Shown in pieces: positions 22,696 to 33,499 of a stretch of 64,000 bases of DNA. A program made the translations under genes and the position numbers. Every line of letters starts with the position of its first letter. The stretch's first letter is position 1. This DNA comes from Amyelois transitella (Eukaryota; Arthropoda; Insecta; Lepidoptera; Pyralidae): contig NC_083505.1 in NCBI RefSeq assembly GCF_032362555.1, positions 7,803,501 to 7,867,500 on the forward strand. Direction: 5' to 3'. The notes beneath the pieces are model-generated. The model saw only the letters and a list, made by a program, of their open reading frames with translations, was not told the DNA's origin and ran no database searches.

Positions 22696-22700
22696 TCAGT
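22696..22700 (+). promoter_or_regulatory. Possible initiator (TCAGT) of the BTB-ZF gene
   Basis: TCAGT in the context GTGAGTCAGTGTGAG lies 82 nt before the start codon. TCAGT is the arthropod initiator consensus. The match is short and could be chance. Confidence 0.25.
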
Positions 22701-22777
22701 GTGAGTGATAATTTCCTGGTTTTCTATTCTATTTTATTTGTGCGAATTTACATTTTGTTTCTATAATCAACTGTATA

Positions 22778-24251
22778 ATGAATAATGCACCGCAATTTTC
22801 TCTGCGTTGGAATAACTACGTTACCCACGTAACAGAAGCATTCAATACACTACGATTTGAAAATGATTTGGTTGATGTCACTTTGTACTGCGATGGTGGT
22901 AAAATTAAGGCCCACAAAATGCTGCTATCCGCTTGCAGTAGCTACTTTAAACAGATTTTCAAAGAGAATCCTTGTCAGCATCCTGTGGTAATTTTCAGGA
23001 ACTTCAAGTATGAAGACTTGAATGCTATCATTAATTTTATGTATCATGGTGAAGTAAATATCTTCCAAGAACAATTGGAATCATTTCTTATTACAGCTGA
23101 ACTTTTAGAAGTTAAGGGTTTGACTGATAATGCGGAAGAAGAACCGTCCAAAGCTCACTTAAGAATGAGTGATGCTTCTTTAGATTTAAGTTCTAAATCA
23201 AGTAGAATTACTGAAGAAATTGTCCCTGTACCTGTTGTAATGGATGAACCGATAAATTTAGCAACAATCCAAAATGCTCGTGATGAGTACATTCCACAAA
23301 CAAATGTAGCACCGAATATGCCAGACCAAGACAGTGAGTCTGTAGAAGTAATTCATCCGCCAATTTCTAAAGTTGAGGAAAGTGTGACCACCCGACCAAA
23401 AGCAATGGAACGAACAACCACAGAGGAGATGCAAGTTGATAATCAGTCAACATCTGCCGAGGATTTATCAGAGAAAAATAATTCTGGTATTTTTATAATA
23501 CTGTTATACTTTCTTTCTTGATTGTAGTATATTTCTGATTGTACTTTATTCTTAAACTAAAAATTGCAATGTTATTTTTCCATTTAATTAATAAATACAT
23601 AAAATCAGCAATAAGCAGCTTCAAAGTATGTTATGGGTTATAAAATCAACAGTATTTATTATTTGCTATAAAATTTATATCATATAGATAAAAGACTCCT
23701 GCTTATCAGGAATAAACATTTTCCACTTGAGTTCAGTAAAATATGCACAACACCACACAGGCTATCAAATATTTGTACTAAAAAACTTAGATCAGTCAAT
23801 GAGATTTGAAAATCTGCTTTTAATGTGCTCACACAGTATAGTACTGATTGTAGTGTGTTAGTAGTACAACTAATATACTGTGAACAATTGTAAAATATAA
23901 AAATGGGATGCCCCACATTTATCTTTAAATACATAGTATTTATATATCTTATAAATTTAAAAATTATAAAAAATTTAAAGTCTTGTTTTTATTTCAGAAT
24001 CAGATTTGGCGAAATTTCGTTGCCAGTTATGTCCAAAAGGTTTCAAGCATCCAACATCATTGACATTGCACAAAGACTCACATGCGGGTAAAACTCAGTG
24101 TCCTGTTTGTCACAGGTCATTCTCCAGATCCTATGACATGAGGAGTCACCTGCAAAGAATACATCAGGGAAAACAACTGACTATTAAAGAGATAAGATAT
24201 AAGAGCAACAATGACAATGTTGGAACTAAGCAATTTACTCATCATATTTAA
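22778..24251 (+). CDS. BTB/POZ-zinc finger protein, complete, two exons
   Basis: Exons 22778-23486 and 23998-24251 join across G|GTATTT and TTTCAG|AA to 320 residues. Residues about 5-120 are a Tramtrack/Bric-a-brac type BTB domain: FSLRWNNYVTHVTEAFNTL, VDVTLYCDGGKIKAHKMLLS, ACSSYFKQIF and INFMYHGEVNI. A low-complexity acidic linker of about 115 residues follows. Exon 2 encodes two C2H2 fingers starting at C245: CQLCPKGFKHPTSLTLHKDSH and CPVCHRSFSRSYDMRSH, then a short basic tail. Such proteins dimerise or multimerise through BTB and regulate transcription. Exon 1 also reads a few codons past its donor before a stop, so an intron-retaining form would be a BTB-only protein. I do not recognise a one-to-one Drosophila orthologue. 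Confidence 0.9.
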
Positions 24252-25700
24252 TTATTATATTTACAATAACATTAGCACATAGTGCAAAATGCCTCTAAAG
24301 ATTTAAGCAAATGTTGTAATTTACAATGTCTATAGATAAAATGTTGTATACATATAATTAGGTAAGGCATGTGGTGCCTTCTTAACTCTATTGTTGTATA
24401 AGTCGTTCATAATGGAATATATTTTATTTACTATGTTTAAGTCACAAATCTTGCTCAGTGCTGTAGCTTTGGCTATTTTTATACTAGTCTGTAACAATAT
24501 GATTATTATTGTTTTAATATAAATTGTTTCTATTATAAAGATTTTAATTTAGTATTGCCATCAACATCCTAACGTTTCATTGAAGACATTTTCATATAAT
24601 CACGTCTTTATCCTTATGGGGTAGATAGAGGCATCAGTCTTGAAAAAAACTGGAAAGTTACGCTCAGCTGTATGGCTTAATGATATGATATAAAAATAGT
24701 GACGGTGTGTGACGCTATCAGACAAAAACAGCAAAAGTCTAAATCGCGCAAGCAAAGATTTCACGAATTGGAGCATATATGTATACTACCTCCGACAAAC
24801 ACCTAGAATGGCTGAAGATCTTCCCTTTGGTGGCGGTCGAGCCCGTATTATCGCTATTCGCACCGCTAAAAACAGGTTGCTAAACCATCGCCTAAAAGAA
24901 GAGTCCCAAGATTATTCGTCTTTCCCTTGATTGACTTTACAATCTACTTGGGAAGAGAAGCAGTTGGCACACACTATGTATTTTCTTCTCTACTAGGCCA
25001 GAATGGAAGCTTGCACTAGATGAATGTGTATCTGCCCTTTGTCGCCTCTTACGATATCAATGGTAAAGAGATGGAGTGGTCAAAAGCGTCGGTAACAACT
25101 CAGCACTTTCGCCTATTAGGTACTTATAAAATTTTATTTTTCTCCGGCCCCGCCTGCATAAAACTAAATTTACTATTATTCCTGTTCCCGCGGTAATTTC
25201 GGGAAATCCACTCTATGTGCACCCCTAGACCACATAAAGATCCTAGACGACAAATTTCAAGACTAGACCCAGCGGTTTAGGCTGTGCATTGACATGTCAG
25301 TCACTTACTTATTTACTTTTATTAATATATTCAGACTTAGTTTAGGTACCTACTTTAAGAGAAAACTACAGGGTTTGGTAATTTTTTTACATCTTTTCCT
25401 AAGGACTTGGTTTCCGCAATTGGTCTACTGTCGCGGTCCCTTTTGCGTTGATTCTCTTCACTCGAACCAGCTCCCTCAGGAAACGAAGCACCGCCGTTGG
25501 TGGGGACAAAGCCTCGCTTAGGATTTCTTAGGAACGTAAAGGTATAAGTATTTTCATAATAGGAATCACTAGTATTGGTTCATGATTATACTATAAAACA
25601 TTAAAAAAAAAACAGTCAAGAACCTCGTTCTTATATGAAGTGGACAAAAAATAAAATAAAAGATTTATTAGAACCCCGTGGAAATAAGTTTACCCTAACC
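24252..25700. other. BTB-ZF 3' UTR and repeat-rich intergenic DNA
   Basis: The 3' UTR is AT-rich with only variant poly(A) words (for example AATATA near 24517). It is followed by a rearranged SINE copy (24601-25107) and a probable further transposon fragment (about 25135-25310) of a sequence type common in moth genomes. No coding sequence is supported. Confidence 0.45.
24601..25107 (-). mobile_element. SINE-like retroposon interrupted by other sequence
   Basis: Its outer parts match the SINE at 8326-8580 (the ACGTCTTTATCC block at the left; GAGATGGAGTGGTC at the right). Between the words AATAGTGAC (ending 24703) and AGGTTGCTA (from 24874), which are contiguous in other copies, about 170 bp of unrelated sequence is inserted. 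A second divergent stretch follows around 24915-25040. Confidence 0.65.
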
Positions 25701-25739
25701 GAAAAGCCAAAGCAGTATGCACTTAATCGGCAGTTGTAT

Positions 25740-26620
25740 TACGCTAGTGCTAGTGCTGAAACGCGAGGGGAACCCTGTGCAGCTTTGCTAGGGGTAGAAA
25801 AGCGCGAAGCTCGCCGGGAGTGCCGGGCCAGGGGTGGCACGCGGGGGCGGTCGGGCGTTGCGCTCGATACGCGCGCGCGCCGCGATTCTGGCCGGCTAGT
25901 CGCATTTCGACGCCGCTCCGAGTAGCGTGTCTGATTCCCGTCAACGCGCATCTGTCAAACGTTACGATATCGTTAAAAACAATTAATTTTTATCAGTACG
26001 TCATTTGGTAAATAACCTAACGCACACATTTTATACTTGTTCGCACTTGGTGTTACAGTGAAAATTATGGGAATCCCGTATTTTCGGTCCTACTTTAATT
26101 CATTAATTTGTTTACATTGAAATCATATGTTTACGATTTCGCTTTTCATCTGATACCTATTTTTCCAATTGGAATCTTTATTTACTTTTATTCAACAATT
26201 TTATTGCTAATATGGCGTGAATTAAAGTGTTTTCAGTGTTATTTGTAAAAGTTTATCACTCAATCAGCCCGCCGGCGTGTGTGTTTGAAGCTGGATAGTG
26301 CGTTCGTAATTGGGATTTGTATCCGTGATTGTGGCTAGTAGTGCAGAAATAGCGTGAGCTTTTATTCAGTAAAATTGGTGTGTGAATATTTGATGGTGTG
26401 TCGTGAACGGGAGCGCGTGGAGAGTTGAGATTAGCATGGCCGAGGGCGCGCGGCGGCGCGAAGGGTATTGATCGGCGGCGGCGGGTCGCGAGACGCCGGC
26501 GTCGCTAGTGCCGCCTAAATAAAGCGCCGCATGTGTGCCTCGCGCCTGTCTTGCCGCCCTACGTCGATGCCACCCGCCGCCGTCGTAGCCGTAGCCACTA
26601 TGCGCACCTCGCTGCTCGTG
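25740..26620 (+). promoter_or_regulatory. GC-rich candidate promoter and non-coding first exon of the cadherin gene
   Basis: Two GC- and CpG-rich blocks (25740-25930 and 26400-26620) stand out from AT-rich flanks about 1.3-2.2 kb upstream of the cadherin start codon. A splice donor-like GTG|GTAATG lies at 26620/26621, and an acceptor TTATAG ends at 27861, so an untranslated first exon could join the exon starting at 27862. The second block carries short upstream ORFs (ATG at 26436 ending at 26471; ATG at 26531). The transcription start and splice are inferred. Confidence 0.4.
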
Positions 26621-27861
26621 GTAATGTGGCGATCTTACTACAAAAAAAAAATTTGGTTGTATGAATAAGATTTGAAAGGGAAAATTATGTATGAAATGAA
26701 AGTACCCAACCCTTTGTAGGCTAGGTATCTACCATGTCACAAACTAGCGAAAACAGATGGGTTAGGAAAATAACGCTTCATGTAAATCATAGCATGTAGT
26801 AGGCAATTGGTCTTGTACCTAAAACAGTAGGTCAATGAAGAGTTTTGAAGATTCCTGGATTATACAAATACAATTCCTGTCTGTAAATAAAAAATATTGG
26901 TAGGTTCTAAGTACCTACACAGTTTTTGGCGTGACGTGAGACTTGATTTAAATGAAATCACTAGTGATTTGCTCTAAAACTGTACTGAATATACATAGGT
27001 AGCTGTAGTGCCTAATGAAATTTTTTTAACATCTGAATGTCTACCTCCCTTCGTTTTGTTATTTTTTTGAATTATTGAGCTGAGAGATAAACCTAGTTCA
27101 AATGATGGTCCTTCGACCCGGACTTTAAACAATACATCCATTCCAAAAATAAAAATAAAATATGTTACCAACCAAGGTAGGTATAAATATCAATAGCAAG
27201 TAACCAATTTAAATATCAATAGCTTTACTTTCATACGAGACTACATTACCTACCTAACCATATTTTTTACATAGGTATTTAAATAGGTAATGGTGGTATT
27301 TTTGATGACTTACTGCTAAATAATTATACCTATTACCTAGGAGATATTTATACAAATAGGTATGTAGTTATGTATATAACGTTTCATTTCGACGTTTCGT
27401 TATAATATTGTAGTACATTGTATACATTTAAGTAAACCGTAAACGAAGCAAATAACACGATAGGGATGATTGAAAGAAATTGTTGACCCTTCCAAGTTCA
27501 CGGAGACAAGATATTGGCCAATAAAGGGATGGCGAAAGAACAGCGTTGTTATAAAAAAGAATTATATTTAAATAAAACGAAATTATCGAATTACCGCTGA
27601 CAATTTTGTTTATATTTACAACTTGTTTCACTTATTCCAAGTGAAGAAGTACAGTAAGAAGCAAACCCCTCAATAATACCGGGTAGCTGTGAGGAGATAA
27701 AAAATTGAGTTGTTTTGACTGTTAATAAATATAAATATACGGGATCTCAATTTTCGAACATCGAGTGCAACAAGTATAGATAGTAGATTAGTTAGAGTAT
27801 ATGCGTCTTTAAAATTGATATCGTAATGTTTGCATTGTTCCAATGGATTGTTTGCTTATAG
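26621..27861 (+). other. Probable 5' UTR intron of the cadherin gene
   Basis: AT-rich, without a coding region, and bounded by the candidate donor at 26621 and the acceptor ending at 27861. No known repeat was recognised. Confidence 0.35.
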
Positions 27862-27902
27862 GTGTGAAATGTCGGGATAATAATTAGTTGTCGATAAGCA
27901 AC

Positions 27903-29196
27903 ATGGCTCGCACTGTGCTGGCGGGCGGAGCGTTGCTCTGCGCGCTGAGCCTGGCGCTGCAGACGCACGCGCTCACCCTGCTGCCACACGACGTGCGGCC
28001 TGGACATGCCGTACGCCGCTTCGTCGGCAACCACTCGCGATACACACTTCTCGACCCACAGTACTCCTCGTACTTCACGCTACTGGACAACGGACTTCTC
28101 ATGACCACCGCCGATCTTGCACCGCTTCTCAACCAACCGGTCAGCCTCGCCATTCTAGAACAAACTCCTTACAGTAGTTCGGCCCATTCCATAAATCTAC
28201 TGGTGATGGATCGCAGAAAAATGATTCATTTCCCGACAACAGATGACATACGAGGAGAAATACCTGAAAATGCTCCTCCCGGTACCATCGTCGACTTGCC
28301 CCCTATAAGAGCGACAGCCTTTGCTGATGTCGGACCTATTGCTTACAAAATTATCAAAGGAAACGAAAATTCCATATTTTCACTCCGGGAAAAGGGTAAA
28401 GGAGATAGCGTAACATCAGTAAGATCAGTTGTCACTGATGGTGATATAGAAATTATATCTACCCAGTCTTTAGACACTGAAGACAAAAGTTTTTACAATT
28501 TAGTTATTCAAGCTACCGATTTTCGTGGGGCCAATAAGGCTAGCTTGCCGATTCGAGTCGATATCACGAACGAAAACGACCATACTCCAATATTTGATCA
28601 AACCATTTATTACTTCGCTGTAAACGGAACTCCAACAGAAAATGGGCCGAACGGGACTGGACATTGGCAACGGTTCTCAAGTATAGGAAAAGTGCACGCA
28701 TATGATGAAGACAATGATCGAGTTTATTATTCCCTTGCAAGTCACAGCAATCTTGTAGTGATAGTGCCCCAAACTGGAGAACTCATTCTCGCTGGTGAAC
28801 CTGATAGTCATGAAGTCGAACTGCATGTTGTCGCACACGATACTGGTTCTCCGCCACGCAAGAGTCAGCCCGCCCGGGTTTTCATCGAGTTTGTTATTCG
28901 TCATCAACACAAAAATTTACCTACACTTCATCGTGAGAAACGACGGGTTACTCGAGCAGTCCGACCTACGAAACGAATAGAATTCACCGAAGCCGACGGC
29001 GAAGTAGAAGGACGATCAGTTTTCACTCTTGAGAAAGAGACGGACCGTGAAACATTCAAAATAAGGGACGAAAATCCGTGGGTTACTGTTGAACCTAGTG
29101 GAGCTGTGAAAGTTAAAAAGAAGTGGGATTACGAAGAGCTGGGACCAGAGAAGACTATCGACTTTTGGGTGACGATCACCAACGCTGGAAATGGAG
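27903..29196 (+). CDS. CadN: Neural-cadherin-like protein, first coding exon (partial; continues beyond the window)
   Basis: The frame opens at ATG 27903, just after in-frame non-ATG codons, and runs 431 codons plus one base to a GTAAGT donor at 29197. Residues 1-23 form a hydrophobic signal peptide ending THA. The next segment (LPHDVRPGHAVRRF, LLDNGLLMTTADLAPLLNQP) resembles the N-terminal region of arthropod N-cadherins. A cadherin repeat covers about residues 110-231 with IPENAPPGTIV, ATDFRGANK and the calcium motif NENDHTPIF (223-231). A second, weaker repeat follows to about 335. The sequence REKR at 344-347 is a furin-type site, followed by another repeat-like segment (WVTVEPSGAVKV). 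The rest of the ectodomain, the membrane segment and the catenin-binding tail are not in the window. Classic cadherins mediate calcium-dependent homophilic adhesion. The cadherin call is firm, the CadN assignment moderate. Confidence 0.78.
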
Positions 29197-32100
29197 GTAA
29201 GTGACATTTATTTTTTTATCAACTTAATTTGCATTTGCCCCTTAGTATACCTACCTATTGATGAAATACTTGAAAAAGTAAAGCTGTAGTAGACTTTGCT
29301 AAAAATCTATTTAAAAATGTAATTTAGTGTGACAGCAAGAACGCGTGCCATAACAATGCACTAACAATATAAACAACAAAAACTTTGAAAAGGTGCCGCG
29401 ACTAGTGAAGTCAATCGTTCCATACCTATAACATTTATTATTATCCTTTTTTGTCCCACACGAAGATGCTTTTAGTTTTTGTCGAGGTGTATCAACTTAT
29501 AATCTCATAACGTCTCTATCGAGGGTGAATTGGGATAATGACAGGGAACAAGGAAAGAGCGAAGAGACGCAAACCATGCATAGATTCTTTTGAATCATGT
29601 TGTTATGACGTAAGACCATTGTCATTGGCAGTTTGTATAAAAGTATTTAAATTTTTCATAACAATTTAACTTTAAAAATAGAAAATAAATCTATTATATA
29701 TAACACATTATTAATGAATAAAAAATATGTCATATGAAAGTATTTCTTACAAGATAACAATTGGTTAATTTCTAATGTTTATTCCAAAATAAAATAAGAC
29801 CAACTTATGCTGTTCTTTCTCTTTTCTCTGTACAAAAATATATTACAATAGCTAAATAATATAATAATAAATAATAAACTAAATGACTGGGTAGCCCCAG
29901 ACAAAAATAAATTTAGTACCGATACATAGACTGACTACAAACATAAACTACTCCACGGATTGCTCTGTGCTAAGAAATGATTGCTTCATCAGAATTATGA
30001 GAGTAGTTCGTGTAAGGGGCGTGCAACCCTTACATCACCCCCGCCGCAGGTCACGTTCGAATCGAGATGATGAACCTCTAAGAGAAATGGAGCTCTTATG
30101 GACGATGTATTTTGTTTTTATTTTATATCTAACCGAACGTCAAAAATTTGAAGTTATTTGAATCCCAATTACATTATGAAGCCATACTGCTGAAAGGAAT
30201 ATATACGTGGTAATAGATATGTAGGTATGTAACCGAACGACACGAGAAATGAAAACATTTTATCGTATATTTCAGAGTAGCATGCTTTATGAAAAGGGTT
30301 ATTTTAATAAATAAAGAATAAACCTTATTGTTATTATTATAAAAGTAGCGATTTACTTAAAAATGATATAACTGAGAAGTAAGCTGCCACGGGTTCCCAT
30401 CAATATCATTAGTTTAAATCAGACTTTTTTTCGGTGATTGTAAATTGTTTGGTGTTGTAATATTTTTAATCTATTCATACGATATGCTTTATCTTTTTCA
30501 GTCAGTTCTTCAATATCGCTGTCTAACAAACGAATTTTTGTTTTACCATAATCATTAGTTATCTCGGTCATGTTATTTCGGCCATATGCACCTCAACACT
30601 ACAAGTGTGATACGACGCGATCCATGCACCTGTCGGATCGAATCGGCCAGTGGAGCATGACATGACGTAGACAGGTCTCTCCGACCAGTCACGAGTACTG
30701 AACTCCCATCACGACCGACTAATTGTAAACCCCTGCTAGAGATCTATCGGCAATTGATAATCTTATTCGTGTATTGATGCAAGTTATATTTTGTATTAGA
30801 TATTTTCTTTTTAAATTACGATAAAAAAAAGTTAATTTAATAAACTAAATGTTACCTAAGATAAAATCCGTATAATAAAAATAGCATCACTCAACGCAGG
30901 AATCCTTTCTACTATCTATCTTGATAAACTTAACAACAACGAGCTCACTTGTAGTATAAAAACAAAAAGCTTTCACATTTGTTGTGGAATGCAATAATAA
31001 AATGTCCATATATAATCGGGAATCAGTGCAATCTACACAGCATCAGGCCACGCGCCTGCTGTGACATCGAAATCAGCACACGACAGGCGAGGCATGGAAT
31101 TCCCATTAGATCATTGTAGTTCTAGTGTCGTATTCTAAGGCTTGAAAGGCTCATGCACAGGATGAACGTGTTAATTTTTGAATCCTTTTTTCAATATAAT
31201 GCGTAGACAAAACTAAACTAAGTATGTAAACAAATGCAATTAAAATCTGGTAGATCGGCACTGTCAACATAAGAAACAAAGAATAAAATGTGTAATGACT
31301 AAGTCATTATAATTTTTTTTTCATAAAATCTTAATTTAAGCGCGATTATGTATTCTTGATTATTTTGAAGCGTAGCTTAGATGCAGAGATAGCAAACTTT
31401 TAAAATTATTAATTGTATCCTATAATGGGCTCAATCGTCTTACGTCATTAAAATTATGTTCGGAAGCGACAAACGGACAGGTTGTGATTGTGACCACCGT
31501 GCAGAATGCGTGGATAATCGGAGACCTGTCGCACGGCCCGGCCATCTCGTCTCGTCGGCGTGACGGCCATGCGGATCATTGGAATGCTTCTCCTAATATT
31601 TGTCTCTTGACTTACACACGTGCCCTAGTAGGTCCACTAGGTCTTGAAAAGAGCAGATAAAATGAACTTCGAAACTAAATGAACTAGCTCAAGTGGTTAA
31701 TTGAACGCTCTTCTTATAATCTACCAATAAATCTTAAAATAGCAAAGTAAAAAAATCCTAATAGATGTCAAATATAGAAATAATAGATAGATGTAGAAAT
31801 AATAATTAAAATGAAATTTATTAAAGGAATGTTTTTCTTTTTGTATTTAATTTTAAAAAATATTTATTTTATCGAAAGCAATTACAAAATACTGCCCAAA
31901 ACGTTACAAACACCGAGTATTGTGAAACGAAATGGTCAAATCGTTAGCACGTGAAATCTAAATAGAACATCGGAATCTTATAAATCGTGGTCCAGTTCGA
32001 CATTATCACCCGTTATCAAAATAAATCTACATCGGTGTGTTTAATTACAACATTCTGAGTGGTCAGCGTCCGTTGTGGGTGGCCGAGCCCGGGGCTCATC

Positions 32101-32916
32101 GAACATCTCATCTCACCCCGCGCGCCGCCAGGAGTCTAACCATTATCATTATTCTGAGGTTAGCTGTTCAAATTGTTCCTATAAATAAGGGATAATTGTG
32201 AATGGACATTAATCCCGTCAAGTTCTTTTCTCAGGATCCCTTTACATTATAAACTGAGTTAATACTGAGCTGTCATATTCTCGCCTAACCTCTGAACTAA
32301 AAGGTCATGGATGGTCAAAAATTGTGTCGTTGAGTTAGTTTTGTAGTTTTACATAAAACGTCTCGAAAGTATTTTGGCGCTAACCCAATCTGTGAGATTT
32401 GTCCCGTGAACAGGTAACCTACATATATTCAAGCAAACACGTTGATGAAACAATTATTCACAAGACGTCGTCGCCGCCAGATCCTTGAGGGAACCTCGTC
32501 AAAGCACCATTGTCTATTGAAAAGCGTGCTCTATTGGCAAATTAATTGTTCTTCAGTTGGATCTCTCCAACCAACACTAAACTTTGAAGTGTTTTGCGGA
32601 AACTATTCTTCGTTTATACCAGGTTGTAGCTACCTATAAAGATATTATAGAAAACTGAGACTGCCTTATACTATACTTATACACTTATACTGTTGCTGTT
32701 GCAGCTGTCACTACACACAATTGAGAAGTACGGTCGCGTTCATAATTGCAGTCATAGTTCGCAAAACTTTATAGCTTGCACCGCTGCTATCACTCACACA
32801 TTCACACAAATAACACAATAAACAACAAGTTGGGTAACCCGCCATCAAGAAGAGGGTAGTGAAAAAAAAAAGTCGTCCGCTAATCAACACAGCGACACGC
32901 CACACAGCGGAGATCC
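29197..32916 (+). other. Cadherin intron, left part: AT-rich DNA with GC-richer islands
   Basis: No exon is supported. Short GC-richer islands at about 30590-30720, 31025-31105, 31440-31570 and 32060-32150 interrupt AT-rich sequence. They contain no long open frame and carry E-box type CACCTG/CAGGTG words. They are candidates for conserved regulatory elements, not proven. Confidence 0.4.
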
Positions 32917-33499
32917 ATGGTGGAACAGTACGAAAATAATGGCTTCATACCGACCAGAATATTTGCGGAACAGTTCGACACATCAGTGGTTACTGTTTTG
33001 TGTTTGCACCGTGAGGGACTACACCACAGACAGCCAGCAAGAAAGCCGTATTTATCAGAAATAAATAAGCAAAAACGTTTAGAATTAGCTCGGCAGTATT
33101 TGGATTTTGACTGGAAAAAAGCGATATTTACAGACGAAAAGTTCGTTTATTTTATGTCATCACAACACGGTAGACATCATTTATTTATGGCGAAGAAATG
33201 CAACTCGGTATGAAGAAAAAAATATTGTGCCAAATATGGAGTCCGGACACATCTCTGTAAATATGTGGGGCTGGAAGAGTGCTGCTGGATCTGGGGAACA
33301 GATGTGGATAGCAGGACGCGCTACAGCTGCTCATTATGTGCAAGTGCTGCAAGAAACCATGTTACAAACTGTGCGGTGTATTTATCCGATTGATTATATA
33401 CCAACAATATCATTTGTGGAAGACAACTGCCCTGTGCATCGAGTCCATATAGTGCGTGAAAGGTTCTGCCAATTTATATTAAAAGTACTAATTACTTAG
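32917..33499 (+). pseudogene. Broken Tc1/mariner-superfamily transposase
   Basis: The first frame (32917-33213) includes ARKPYLSEINKQKRLELARQ and the first catalytic aspartate region KKAIFTDEKF. Around 33180-33195 the reading frame shifts; the second frame then reads RRNATRYEEKNIVPNMES, SVNMWGWKSA and the second aspartate motif VEDNCPVHRV up to a stop at 33499. The third acidic residue and the usual proline-rich region before it are missing, and the N-terminal helix-turn-helix is incomplete. The copy is inactive. It lies within the cadherin intron. Terminal inverted repeats were not located. Confidence 0.8.

Larger units (their letters stand above)
20444..22777. other. Intergenic region between RabGGTA and the BTB-ZF gene (divergent promoters)
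   Basis: No coding region is supported. It contains DRE-like TATCGATA sites (20674-20681, 21600-21607), a Helitron-type 3' end at 20794-20885, an unclassified moderately GC-rich block at 20880-21190 and a pair of inverted SINE fragments at 21851-21922. The right end should hold the 5' UTR of the BTB-ZF gene. Confidence 0.5.

Noticed and set aside
25635..25925. Open frame of 96 codons across the GC-rich block upstream of the cadherin gene
   Set aside because: Overlapping open frames exist on both strands because the block is GC-rich; no domain, no splice context, arginine-rich low complexity.
28677..28910. Minus-strand frame opposite the cadherin exon
   Set aside because: Shadow of the plus-strand coding sequence.
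30050..30075. GTTCGAATCGA word resembling a tRNA B box
   Set aside because: No matching acceptor stem or A box at the right distance.
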